The notes under the pieces were generated by a model that saw nothing but the letters and a program-made list of their open reading frames with translations, had not been told where the DNA came from and made no database searches. Source: Rhodosporidiobolus odoratus (Eukaryota > Basidiomycota > Microbotryomycetes > Sporidiobolales > Sporidiobolaceae). Taken from it: DNA of 64,000 nt. The DNA lies in assembly GCA_034387635.1 (NCBI GenBank), contig JAOANU010000010.1, positions 1,178,001 through 1,242,000 on the forward strand, in the 5' to 3' direction. The position numbers were made by a program, and so were the translations under genes. Shown one piece after another: positions 1 to 10,372 of this stretch (the stretch's first letter is position 1; each line of letters begins with the position of its first letter).

Positions 1-1191
1 TTCGATGCAAAGCTTGGAGACGCTCCAGGGCTGTGGACACTCCTCAAGGGATTGTACTCAACGACGGAGACAGCAGCAGAGAGGGCAGTGCTCTTGGCAG
101 AGCTTCTCAGCGCTCGCTGGGACGAGAAGGAGCAACCGGCGACTTTTCTCGCTCGCCTCAAGAACCTTCAAAACCAGCTCAACTCGGCCTACAAACACGA
201 CGCCACCCTCTCCCTTACGCCTACAAACGAGCACGTCATTGCAGACATGAATGCGGCCATCTCTGACTTCCTCCTCCGCGACCTCGTTCTCACCTTTCTG
301 CCCTCCTCCTACGCCGAAACGATCCTTCCCTCCGTCTCCCGCTCGACCACGCTCGACAAACTCAAATCCCTACTCCAGAACCTCTACCACACCCGAGTGT
401 CCCGCAAACAGATCCAAGGGATCGCACTCGAACCCGCCCGACGCGTCTCTCCAGCTCCCGCCTCATCGCCTGCTTCAACCTCCCCTTCGTCCTTCACCTC
501 GCCATCAAACCCTCGAGACAGACGAGGAGGCAATCGCCCCGCGAGAGGCGCGAAGAAGGGGAGGAACAAGCTTCCGGCAACGAAGTACCCGGGCTACGAG
601 AAATGGAGGGGCGGTACGTTTAAGGATGGCGATGGGGTTATACGGTTCAGGGTACCCAACGGTACTTGCTTCCAGTGCTTTGGGGAGGGGCATCTCGCTT
701 GCGAGTGCACAGTGAGCGATGCAGCGAGAAAGCGGGTGGAGGAACTGGCCAAGGACGGAATCACGGTGCCGGTTGCCGAAGCGTCTGCACTCTTCCTTGT
801 CGATCTCAACCCTGGTGGTGAGACCCCCGACGCCGCCGTCCTTGCCGTCTACCGCGCCATCGCCCACCCCGAGTCCTCCTCCGCCATCGACGAACCCAAG
901 GGCCGCTTCGTCAGCCTCCTTGACGACGTCGAACCGAAGCTCCGCGTGTTCCGCTTCTCCACTCTCGAAGACGACTTGCCCCCCCCCCCCCCCCCCCCCC
1001 CCCCCTTCGCATTTGCTGTATCGACCAAAAACGACTATATCATCGATTCCGGCGCCACCCGGCACTTCTCCACCTGTCGAGAACATCTCCAAAACTACGT
1101 CACCTACCCTTCTCCACGCCCAGTTGGCGGAGCCTTTGGCAGTGCCGGCAACGCCATAGGCGAAGGCACCCTTGTATTCCATCTCCCCTAT
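1..1191 (+). pseudogene. copia gag-protease fragment
   Basis: The frame is open from base 1, so a TTG at 52 is not a real start. It begins with a copia gag-type (UBN2-like) helical region with FLPSSYAETI near 300. A basic linker follows, then a retroviral zinc knuckle at about 667-708 (CFQC, then H and C in CX2CX4HX4C spacing). A run of 27 C at 979-1005 encodes polyproline. The protease active-site motif DSGATRHFS lies at about 1045. Copia reading ends at about 1191, where the sequence crosses into the inverted segment; the frame then runs on to a stop at 1354-1356 through unrelated antisense sequence. Confidence 0.85.
657..1191 (+). repeat. left arm of copia internal inverted repeat
   Basis: Nearly identical to the reverse complement of 1769-2300. 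The homology runs from the zinc knuckle to just past the protease. The poly-C/poly-G tract differs by three bases (27 versus 24), which is one proline codon. Confidence 0.9.
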
Positions 1192-2300
1192 GGTCTGGAG
1201 GTCGTGTCAACGAAGGCAACCATAGGTACCTCGTCACGTGATCAACGAAAACCACCGCCAATCGTTCCCCTCGAAGGCCACCTATCGGTGATGGTCCCCA
1301 AGTGTCCGCCGATACCACCTCGAGTCGTCGCGAAGGCGGGTTCTCAGCGTGCTTAGCGACAGGCCTCCGCTTAGCCTTCCCTTGCTCGCACGCAGCGCAA
1401 GACGAGAGAAGCCCGGACCCTTTGATTTCACCCTTCTTCCAGTTACAGCAACCCAGCTTTTTCAGCCGATTCTCAGAGAGGTGACCTAGACGACAATGCC
1501 AAAGGTTAGCTTCGTCGTCAAGCGTGAGCGCCAGCTGGGGGGAAGGCAGGGTGGAAGGGGGGAGAGGAGAGGAGAGAGCCCGGCTTGCCTCAAGCGACAT
1601 CGTCGGAGCGACCGGCATCTTGGCGATGAGCTTGCCTCCTTCGTCAGCTATGGTGAGCTTGGTGCGGGTGTTGCTGAAGACGACGCCAGCCATCATCATG
1701 CGCGTCATCGAGAGGAGGTTAATGCCGAGACCCGGGACGAACATGACGTTGGCAAACGAGACCGGACTATAGGGGAGATGGAATACAAGGGTGCCTTCGC
1801 CTATGGCGTTGCCGGCACTGCCAAAGGCTCCGCCAACTGGGCGTGGAGAAGGGTAGGTGACGTAGTTTTGGAGATGTTCTCGACAGGTGGAGAAGTGCCG
1901 GGTGGCGCCGGAATCGATGATATAGTCGTTTTTGGTCGATACAGCAAATGCGAAGGGGGGGGGGGGGGGGGGGGGGGGCAAGTTGTCTTCGAGAGTGGAG
2001 AAGCGGAACACGCGGAGCTTCGGTTCGACGTCGTCAAGGAGGCTGACGAAGCGGCCCTTGGGTTCGTCGATGGCGGAGGAGGACTCGGGGTGGGCGATGG
2101 CGCGGTAGACGGCGAGGACGGCGGCGTCGGGGGTCTCACCACCAGGGTTGAGATCGACAAGGAAGAGTGCAGACGCTTTGGCAACCGGCACCGTGATTCC
2201 GTCCTTGGCCAGTTCCTCCACCCGCTTTCTCGCTGCATCGCTCACCGTGCACGCGCTAGCGAGATGCCCCTCCCCAAAGCACTGGAAGCAAGTACCGTTG
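1192..2300 (-). pseudogene. inverted copia protease-integrase segment
   Basis: Read on the minus strand from about 2300 down, this repeats the zinc knuckle, the polyproline run (24 G on plus, 1955-1978) and DSGATRHFS. It then goes beyond the plus-strand copy into the GAG-pre-integrase domain (WHCRLGHLSENRLKKL, CAACEQGKAKRRP: the HHCC zinc-binding module) and the first part of the integrase core (VDHVTRYLWL). It stops at the junction near 1192. The continuation of the integrase core (SDNGTEF) is found on the plus strand at about 2308, with roughly 40 residues missing between. So a fragment with its own copy of the protease region sits in reverse inside the element. Confidence 0.85.
1769..2300 (-). 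repeat. right arm of copia internal inverted repeat
   Basis: Inverted partner of 657-1191, separated by about 577 bp that hold the unique integrase part. Small substitutions distinguish the arms: for example the last residues of the zinc knuckle read ASAC here and ACEC in the left arm. Confidence 0.9.
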
Positions 2301-5250
2301 GCAGAGCGACAACGGAACGGAATTTATCAACAAGACCGTGACGGCATACCTCGACGCCAACGGGATCGCCCATCGCCGCACCGTGCGGTATGTCCACGGA
2401 CAGAACGGTTTCGTCAAACGCCGATGGCAGTCGCTCCTCGAAACGACCCGTACGCTTCTCATCGACTCAGGCATGCCGCTCTCGTTTTGGCCGTACGCCC
2501 TTGCCAGTGCGGGTAATCTTCATAACCTCTCACCATCTAGTGTTATCGACTACGCAGAGGAAGAGGTCGGGGAGGAGGCGAGGCAATTGCATTTGCAAGT
2601 AAGTCCTTTCCATTGTATAGCATGGTCCGGTGGCCCCGCTGCGAAGTCAAAACAGGAGAAACGCGACGCGAGTCAGCAATCCACTGCCCCTACAGACTCG
2701 ACCGCCCTGCCTACGACGACTCTTCCCTCTCCATGCGCCACAAATCCCTCTGCGCCCTGAACCTCCCACACGCCGTACGAAGCGTTCCACGGTAACCCAC
2801 CACCTATAAAACACCTCCAAGCGTGGGGATGCCTGGCGTACTTACGCAGGCCGTCGGAAGGAGCCAATGCGCCCAACAAGTTGGAAGTGAGGGGGATCGC
2901 GGCGCGGTTTATTGGTTATCCGGAGGACTCCAAAGGCTGGATCTTCTGGATCCTGTCGGAGCGTAAGGTAGTGCTGGCATGGGACGCGGTTTTTGTGGAG
3001 GACAATTTTGAGAATGTGCGGGCAGCGGATGAGACAGCGGGAATAGAAAAGTGGTTCGAGGAAATGGGCAGGTTGGCGGATGAAGCGAATGAAGGAGCAG
3101 AGGGGGAAGTACCTCCTCCTGCTGAGGAGGGGTTAGGAGGTACAGAGGTACAGCAGGAGGAGGAAAGCTCCGTGACCTCATCTCCCTCCACTGCTTCCGA
3201 AACCTTTCCCCTTCCCTCGCACTCTCCAGCCACCTCAGAACCATCCCCTCCACTTGCACCGCTACCTCCCCCCGCGCCGTCTCGTCGCTCTCTGCGCCAA
3301 CAAGGGATCAAGGGTGTCGACGCTCCCTACTTTGTCCCGCTTGCAGCAGCAGGCCAAACCGAGCGACCCGCTGCCAAAAACGAACACCCTCCGTCTGAAT
3401 CCGCCCCTCCTCCCACTGCCGACATCGCATTCTCCACCTTCTCTCTGCCGCCATCACCCCCTCGCCGCTCCCCCAACCTCCCTCGATCTGCAAGACCCCC
3501 TCGCCCTTGTCCGCTCTCTCCTTTGCTTGCCTATGCCGTGTTCGACCCCTTCCTGCACAGTGATCCCTCAGCAACTACCGCGGTCAGAGTCAAACTCGAA
3601 GCCGGTATGACTCGCGCTGACATCGGTGCAGCGCTTGAGCGCGCCCTCCTCGCAAGTCCAGCGTGGACAGGGAGTCATGACGAGCCGATTTTCAAGCAAG
3701 CGATGGCCAGACCGGATGTGGAGAAGTGGATTGATGCAATGGTGGCAGAGCTGGCAGCATTTGAAGAGACCGGTACTTGGGAAGAGGAACTGGTGGAACT
3801 TCCGCAGGGGAGAAAGGCGATCGCGGTAAAATGGGTTCTGCTCATCAAGCGTGACGCAGAAGGGAGGGTCATCAAGTACAAGGCTCGCTTGGTGGCTCGT
3901 GGCGATCAACAGGTCTCGGGTGTGGACTATGACAAAACCTTCTCTTCCACGGTACGCCTCGCCACCGTCCGCATGATCTTCGCCCTTCTCGCCGCAAACC
4001 CCCATAGGTCCTACCGCCAGTTCGACATTTCCAACGCCTACCTGCTTGGCATCCTCGATCAAGAGATCTACCTCCGCCAGGCACCGGGGTTCGTTGACCC
4101 GGAGCGCCCCAACCTCGTTCGTCAACTTCGCAAGGCGCTCTACGGACTCAAGCAGGGTGGGCGAGAATGGCAGAAGGTACTTCAGGGAGCGCTTGAGGAG
4201 CTAGGGTTCCGACATTGCGACTCGGACCACGGGCTGTACGTGTGTAGGAGGGAAGGGAGGGTAACTATCGTACCCACGCATGTGGACGATGGCCTCGTTG
4301 TCGGCAACGATGATTTGAGTAAGGTACTGGAGGATCTGAGCGAGAAGCTGGAAGAGAAGCTGAAGGAGGTGGATACTGGGTTGTTCTTGGGGATGAGGGT
4401 AAGCAGGAAAGAGGATGGATCGGTTGAGTTGGATCGGTTGAGTTGGATCAGGCGCATAACACCAAAAGCGTCCTGGAACGCTTCTTCCCCGCTGGTCTCT
4501 CTCCCATCGCCACTCCCCTCGATTCCGACTACTCCTCCATCTCCCCAGCCTCAGAAGACAAGCGGTGCCCTCGACCCTACCGTGAAATCCTCGGCGCACT
4601 CGTCTATCTCTCAGCTTGTACAGGCCCCGACCTTGCCTCCCGCTTTGCCGCCTGCCCTGCCGAGCGACATTGGAACCTCCTCACCCGCGTCTGTCGCTAC
4701 CTTTCCGGCACCACCCACCTTGGCCTTCGCTATTGTGTCCCTCAATTGGCCTTCTCAGCCTCTCTCCTTTCCGCCCACTGCGACGCCGACCACGCTGACG
4801 ACTGTGACACTTGGCGCTCGGTGTCAGGCTACGTCTTCTGTATCGGAGAAGACTCACTGAGAGCAACGGCTATCTCGTGACTGTCTCGTCGGCAGCGATC
4901 GGTCGCCATCTCATCTACAGAGGCAGAGTACATGGCGCTGTCAGAGGCTGCACGCGAAGCCCTCTGGCTTCGGTCTCTCCTGACCAACCTTGGGTTCCCT
5001 CCCACTTTCCAGACCCTCATCAGAGGCGACAACTCGGGTTCCCTTATCCTCGCATCTCATCCGACTTCGCACTCTCGGACGAAACACATTGACGTGCACT
5101 ACCACTTCACCAGGGATCTCGTCGAAGATGGCACACTCCTTCTCAAAAGGTTCCGACGGAGGAGATGACGGCGGACGTCTTCACCAAGGGTTTGTCAAAG
5201 GCGAAGCACTTCCTCTTCACTGCTCGTTGTGGTCTAAGGGATCTTCGTCG
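2301..5250 (+). pseudogene. copia integrase end, reverse transcriptase and RNase H
   Basis: SDNGTEF starts the remaining integrase core (2308-2550). The integrase tail with GYPEDSKGWIFW follows at about 2770-3000, then a Pro/Ser-rich spacer. The RVT_2 domain spans about 3690-4400 (KWVLLIKRD, KARLVARGDQQ, FDISNAYLLG, ALYGLKQ, and THVDDG as the YVDD box). The frame then shifts by +2 at a 14-bp tandem duplication (4417-4444) and continues as connection/RNase H: LGALVYLS, HCDADHADD, STEAEYMALSEAA, HIDVHYHF, TADVFTKGL. A TGA at 4878-4880 stands where Trp is usual (IS-stop), and another shift near 5150 precedes TADVFTK. Inactive. Confidence 0.9.
4417..4444 (+). repeat. 14-bp tandem duplication in the RT gene
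   Basis: The 14-mer GGATCGGTTGAGTT occurs twice in a row (4417-4430 and 4431-4444). Fourteen extra bases equal a +2 shift, exactly the shift between the upstream RT frame and the downstream connection/RNase H frame. Confidence 0.9.
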
Positions 5251-5381
5251 CGAGGGAGGGTGTGAGAGAGAGCACGGGAGCGCGAGCGAAGATGGAAAGA
5301 AGGAGCAGGAAGATGTGAAGGCGGAGGACAGGGGGCAGGTGGGAGTGAAGGCGGCAGCGGACGGGAGTAGACTATCTCTTC

Positions 5382-5480
5382 AGTCGCTCACTACCGTCTG
5401 CTCGCCGCCAGGTCCGTAGTCTTAATGTTGTTCTTCTTGTTGCGCAATTGAGTCGCTCACTACCGTCTGCTCGCCGCCAG
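5382..5480. repeat. 30-bp direct repeats between the copia and LINE remnants
   Basis: An exact 30-bp unit occurs at 5382-5411 and 5451-5480 with a 39-bp spacer (AGTCGCTCACTACCGTCTGC is its first 20 bases). It lies at the boundary between the end of the copia element and the start of the LINE fragment. It may be a relic of LTR edges or a local duplication; neither is proven. Confidence 0.7.
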
Positions 5481-5639
5481 TCCGTCTGCTGCAGCTCGTC
5501 GAATCGGATCTCACCAGTTCTTTCTCAAGGCCTACTGTTACTTCTCCCACCTCTGCTCCCTTCCTCCCCACCACCCCCTTGTCCCCTTCATCACTGACGG
5601 AAGGAAGGACCCGCACCTAAAACCCACCAGTCACCAATC

Positions 5640-6888
5640 ACTCGCCTCTCTGCCGCCTTTTCCCCCTTCCTTCCTCACACCATTGAAACAATCGACCCCC
5701 TCCTCACTGCAGAACCCGGCACAGCTAGTCTGGACAGCCCGACCGTTTCCGTCGCAGCAACGCGGGAGCTCGCCATCGTCGAGCACGCAAAGGTGTTGCA
5801 GAGGGACGGCAAAAACGGGATTGTCCTCTACTCAGATGGTTCCTTCTTGGAGGGGCGCGCTGGCGCTTCGGTGGCATGGAGGAGGAGGAAGGCAGCAGGG
5901 GAAGAAGCGGAGGGGGATTGGGTTTTTCCTGCGAAAGGTGTGCCGCTTGGTCAGTCTCAGTCTGTCTACATCGCCGAGCTTGTTGGTGTCCGCTCCGCCA
6001 TCGACTCTCTCACCACCATGGTCCCCTCCTACCCCTCTGGCGCGGTCCTTCCCGTCCACCTCTTCCTGGACAATCAGTCCGCTGTCCGCAATTCCTGCTC
6101 GCCTGATGCCACCCCCGGGCAATCCCCTCCGCCTCGACATCCACCAACGGTACCAAAGCCTCAAGCTCGCCCACCCTCATCTTCAACTCACCTTGCACTG
6201 GATTCCCGGCCATGAGGGTGTCGAAGGGAATGAGGCAGCAGATGAGGCGGCAAAGATGGCGGCGTCAACAGCTGTGGAGGGCGAAGAGGGAGGTCAGGAG
6301 GTAGACGAGGCGGGGAGTGTTGATGTCTCGCTTGCGAGGGAACTGCCGAAGTCCCGGTCCGCCGTTCGTGCCGACTTTGACTTGCTACGCCCCGCCCTCT
6401 GGGACTTCTTCTGGCAATACCCGGGGGCCGGAGGGGCTCCTCTTACCGACCTTCACCATCCCTCCAAGCACGTCCTCCGCCTCCACCACGGCCTTCCTCG
6501 CTCCCTCTCCTCCCTTCTCACACAACTTCGCACAGGACACTCCCACTTCCTCGCCGACCGGTACCGCTCACGCACCTCCCCCACCGATCTTTGCGCGTGC
6601 GGCTCACCCGAAACCCTCTCCCACTTCCTTCTGTCCTGCCGTTTGTACCGCACAGAGCGGGCCAACCTCGCTCAGGCAGTCGGGCCCCACTATCGCAAAC
6701 TCCCCCTCCTCCTCACCGACCCAGCGGTCGTTCCCCACACCCTTGACTTTGTTGTGGCAACAGGACGCTTCTCGCGGTTCCATATGAAGTGGTTGGGCGC
6801 GGAGGGGGCGAAAAGGAGGAAGGAAAGGCGGAAGCTGAAAAAGAAGGGCAAGGCAATGGCGAAGGATCGGTGTGAGGCGAGGAGCTAA
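5640..6888 (+). pseudogene. 3' fragment of a Tad/I-type LINE (RNase H and C-terminal zinc finger)
   Basis: Two overlapping frames give one RNase H domain. The first (about 5700-6110) has LYSDGSFLEGRAGASVAW, an AELVGVRSAIDSL helix and LFLDNQSAV. The second (about 6110-6888) has LHWIPGHEGVEGNEAADEAA, the usual third RNase H block. A Cys/His motif then follows (CACGSPETLSHFLLSC), typical of the tail of Tad/I-clade non-LTR elements, and a Lys/Arg-rich end with a TAA at 6886-6888. Because the domain is split between frames, a frameshift near 6110 has inactivated it. Endonuclease and RT are absent, as in a 5'-truncated insertion. The left edge is uncertain. Confidence 0.8.
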
Positions 6889-7467
6889 GAGACAATGAAT
6901 GAAGGGGACGACAAAGCGGTCAGATGCTTGGGAGGTACGAGAAGAGCGGGATGAGGTGGGAGAGTTGGCGGAGCGGGTGGGGCAGTCGGGCAGTGTCGGC
7001 GAAGGCAATTTCCGATCTCATTTTTGTTTCCTTTCCACTGTTGTTCCTTGTTCCGTAGTTTTCACCTACCCCACCATATACTCAACCGTAGTCTACATGG
7101 GCGTCTGGCTCGAAGCGACTTGAAACTCGATCTCTCTCTCTCTCTCTTCACTATGCACGTAACCTTGAGGACGGGCAGAGTGCCGTACAAGCAGCACTCC
7201 GGGAAGGTCAGCCTCAACGACTGAGCTCAATCCGCAGCCCAGAACAACGGCCGTCCTCGTCTTCTCGCTTCAACCAGTTTGCCTTCAGCTCAGGAAGAGC
7301 GTGGTTGGGAGCGGTAAATGTACACGAATACTCGGCACTTGCCACGTGAGCCTCTTGCTGCGCCCAGCTGCTTTCTGTCTACTACTCTTTAATACTCTTC
7401 AGATTTCCACGACAAGTCCGCATTTTCAGCTGCTTATACCTTTTTCCACCTCGTCCCTGCACTCAAG
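6889..7467. other. non-coding stretch between the LINE fragment and the MITE
   Basis: No coding pattern or known repeat recognised. It is pyrimidine-rich with a CT repeat near 7131-7148. The 5' part of the CTK1-like kinase found right of the MITE is not here. Confidence 0.5.
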
Positions 7468-7469
7468 TA

Positions 7470-9250
7470 CAGTAGATTCCCTCTATAAGAAACACATCGG
7501 GAGATGGGGTTCTTGCTTCTTATAGAGGATCATTTCTTACAGAGGTTGACCTATACCATATTGTAGCCACTGTTCTGATTCCTCGAGAAGTCCTTTCACC
7601 TTGACCATAGCTACTCTGTGAAGCGAGCAAAGCGAGATTGAAGTTGAGAAGGCCAAATTACTCCAAGTCCAGCCAGTCAAGGTGCGAAGGTGAGAAGGTC
7701 GGAAACTCAAGGTCGAGGGTTCGAATCCGAGTGCTCGCCCTTTTTCATTGGGCTACTCTCTTCCTCAATAGACAGGCAAGATGAGGTACAGTGCTTGCAA
7801 GCCTTCAAGCATGAAGCATGTATACAAAGAGCAGAAGTACCCTGCCCTCCCTGCCTAGTAAGCGAGAGCGAGAGATGACATACCATCCTGTTGCTTGGCT
7901 TCACGCTTGGCTTTGCAAGCCTTGCCCTGGGCCATATTGAGGTTGGTGTGTGGGGGAAGGGGGGAGGAGGAAGTGATAAAGAAGAAGAAAAAAGAAGAAA
8001 GAAGAAGAAAGAAGAAGAAAGGAGAGGAAAGGGAGGGAAGAGGAGCAGCCAAAAAGTCAACGTCAGAAGGTTGCCCTCTCCCGGAATCAAATTCTCTCTG
8101 TCTCCGGAACAATGATAGAGGCTTCACTCTGTAAGAATGTACCTTTAGACTATGCTACCAAAGTATCAACTGAGGGCGCCTTGCTGAAAACATTTATAAT
8201 AGCTGTTGCTTATAAGAAGTACAGTAGATTCCCTCTATAAGAAACACATCGGGAGATGGGGTTCTTGCTTCTTATAGAGGATCATTTCTTACAGAGGTTG
8301 ACCTATACCATATTGTAGCCACTGTTCTGATTCCTCGAGAAGTCCTTTCACCTTGACCATAGCTACTCTGTGAAGCAAGCAAAGCGAGATTGAAGTTGAG
8401 AAGGCCAAATTACTCCAAGTCCAGCCAGTCAAGGTGCGAAGGTGAGAAGGTCGGAAACTCAAGGTCGAGGGTTCGAATCCGAGTGCTCGCCCTTTTTCAT
8501 TGGGCTACTCTCTTCCTCAATAGACAGGCAAGATGAGGTACAGTGCTTGCAAGCCTTCAAGCATGAAGCATGTATACAAAGAGCAGAAGTACCCTGCCCT
8601 CCCTGCCTAGTAAGCGAGAGCGAGAGATGACATACCATCCTGTTGCTTGGCTTCACGCTTGGCTTTGCAAGCCTTGCCCTGGGCCATATTGAGGTTGGTG
8701 TGTGGGGGAAGGGGGGAGGAGGAAGTGATAAAGAAGAAGAAAGAAGAAGAAAGAAGAAGAAAGGAGAAGAAAGGAGAGGAAAGGGAGGGAAGAGGAGCAG
8801 CCAAAAAGGCAACGTCAGAAGGTTGCCCTCTCCCGGAATCAAATTCTCTCTGTCTCCGGAACAATGATAGAGGCTTCACTCTGTAAGAATGTACCTTTAG
8901 ACTATGCTACCAACGTATCAACTGAGGGCGCCTTGCTGAAAACATTTATAATAGCTGTTGCTTATAAGAAGTATGACCTCCCCAACTCCGCTTTTTCCTT
9001 ATAGCGGTGCTTTATGCCTCGCACCATAGAACAGAGGTGGGAGACAGCAAAGGTGCTTCCTATAGAGCAACATCTTTAATAGAGAGCCTTCTAATAAAGG
9101 GTATCTACTGTATGACCTTCCCAACTCCGCTTTTTCCTTATAGCGGTGCTTTATGCCTCGCACCATAGAACAGAGGTGGGAGACAGCAAAGGTGCTTCCT
9201 ATAGAGCAACATCTTTAATAAGAGAGCCTTCTAATAAAGGGTATCTACTG
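7470..9250. mobile_element. outer TA-flanked inverted-repeat element (MITE-like), split by a copy of itself
   Basis: The left end CAGTAGATTCCCTCTATAAG (7470) and the right end, the reverse complement of CAGTAGATACCCTTTATTAG (ending 9250), form imperfect terminal inverted repeats. Both are flanked by TA (7468-7469 and 9251-9252), as in Tc1/mariner/pogo-type elements. The outer copy consists of 7470-8219 and 9113-9250. Its interior TA (8220-8221, repeated at 9111-9112) received a second copy. No transposase frame is present. The left part holds a tRNA-like B box (GGTTCGAATCC at about 7717, followed by a T run) and a GAA-rich tract (about 7978-8030). Confidence 0.8.
8222..9110. mobile_element. 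inner 889-bp copy of the same MITE, inserted at TA
   Basis: It starts with the same left terminus (CAGTAGATTCCC) and ends with the same right terminus (GGGTATCTACTG). TA flanks both sides. Its left 750 bp match 7470-8219 almost base for base (offset 752) and its right 137 bp match 9113-9250 (offset 139). The order left-left-right-right with TA at each joint is what insertion of one copy into the other at its internal TA would give. Internal differences are few, mainly in the GAA tract, so the event is recent. Confidence 0.85.
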
Positions 9251-9252
9251 TA

Positions 9253-9793
9253 CCATGTCACCTGTATCCACATCTCGTTCCGGACGTCGGTTCTTTGGCC
9301 CGGCTTGCATAACTTGCCATGGTACGAGCTGGTTAAGCCGAAGGAGGTACTCGAAAGCAAGTTGAGGGAGACATTCGCCAAGTGTGTCGGGTTCCTCGCC
9401 TTTCCCGATTCATCCCGCCTAGCAATCGCGGTGGTCGAAGTGCATGACTGACAACCTCTTTGCTTTGGACAGGTGGCTGTCGCCCGCTGCTCTCAACCTC
9501 GCCAACCGCCTTCTCTCGCTCAATCCCGCTGGCCGCCCTACTGCCGACGAAGCTCTCCGCCTGCCCTACTTCGTTTTGGAGGAACCGGCAGCTGAGCTCT
9601 CCACCATGTGCGTTCTCTTTCGTGTTTCCATTGGAGGCTCAGCGGCTGACTTCGTCTGCGAACCTCATCGCTGGCTCTTGCACCGTCCTTTCCGTTTCTT
9701 CCCGTGCCGCACAGGCTCGCCGCCGTCAAGGGAGAGTGGCACAAGTACGAGTCGGAGCGCGCTCGAAAGCGGCAGCGGGAAGAAGCCGCTTGA
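9253..9793 (+). pseudogene. CTK1: 3' end of a CTK1/CDK12-like protein kinase gene
   Basis: Three spliced pieces read as the C-terminal lobe of a CDK. They are up to 9381 (WPGLHNLPWYELVKPKEVLE), 9473-9607 (LSPAALNLANRLLSLNP, RPTADEALRLPYF) and 9715-9793 (LAAVKGEWHKYESERARK, then TGA). Introns are 9382-9472 and 9608-9714, both GT-AG and frame-preserving. The DEALRLPYF block is the end of the kinase domain, and the KGEWHKYE tail resembles fungal CTD kinase subunit Ctk1. The ATP-binding lobe, HRD and DFG motifs are missing. Frame continuity ends just right of the MITE and nothing kinase-like lies on its left. So this is a gene fragment, with introns kept, hence from DNA and not a processed copy. 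Confidence 0.65.
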
Positions 9794-10372
9794 TTCGCCG
9801 GTCTCTTCCTACCCCGCCCACTGCTTCAATTATCCACCATCGCCTCCCTCCCTCCGCCTTTGACCTGTAGCAGCATACAGCAGTCCCGCTTGCGAATTCC
9901 ATGACGCTCGATCCTTGTAACTCTATCATCATCGCAGGAGGCTGCGGTAACTTCGAATGCAAAGCGAAATCTATTTTCCTCTTCTTTGACATTTCCCGAC
10001 ATCTTGTCTCGGCTCCCTTACTTCCTTGCTTTGGTCTGCACTCGCGCTCGCTGCAAAGGACCTCGAGGGCAGTGTTGGGATGACACACTGTCGGAACAGA
10101 AGACGAGAGCACAGCAAGAAAAGCGCATGGCAAATGTGCACACTACTTTCGCTCGACCACCCGAAGTAAACACGATGAAAGTGAATGGCATTACGAGGGG
10201 ATCGCTGCTTACTAGATCAAAGAAGAGAGGCGAGAAAGACCGAACAACCAGTACAAAGGCTCCGTTCCGTCCATGGGATGGCGAGAAGAGAAAGACTAGA
10301 TAAAACCGAAGGATAAGACAGGGTGGTGAAGACAAAGTGGGACTCTGCCACGATGGCAGTGCTGAGGAAGGC
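9794..10372. other. intergenic, between kinase fragment and transporter 3' ends
   Basis: No coding pattern on either strand. It should hold the 3' untranslated region of the minus-strand transporter. Confidence 0.5.

Larger units (their letters stand above)
1..5420 (+). mobile_element. Ty1/copia LTR retrotransposon, truncated and rearranged
   Basis: Gag, protease, integrase, reverse transcriptase and RNase H blocks occur in Ty1/copia order (protease-integrase-RT-RNase H). The 5' LTR and gag start lie left of the window, and the gag frame is already open at base 1. The middle (about 1192-2300) is inverted and carries a second copy of the zinc-knuckle/protease region. The RT frame is broken by a 14-bp duplication, RNase H by a TGA, and the last coding stretch by another shift near 5150. 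No clear 3' LTR was recognised; the right edge is approximate, and the next element starts by about 5640. It cannot be autonomous. Confidence 0.9.

Noticed and set aside
979..1005. Poly-C run as evidence of a sequencing error
   Set aside because: The length differs from the other arm by exactly three bases and both frames stay open, so it is a real proline run.
7690..7745. tRNA gene in the MITE
   Set aside because: A perfect B box and a T run exist, but T-stem pairing and a 5' acceptor strand are missing, so at most a tRNA-derived relic.
7978..8030. CRISPR-like or satellite array
   Set aside because: Only GAA-type simple repeats; no unique spacers, and CRISPR arrays are not expected in fungi.
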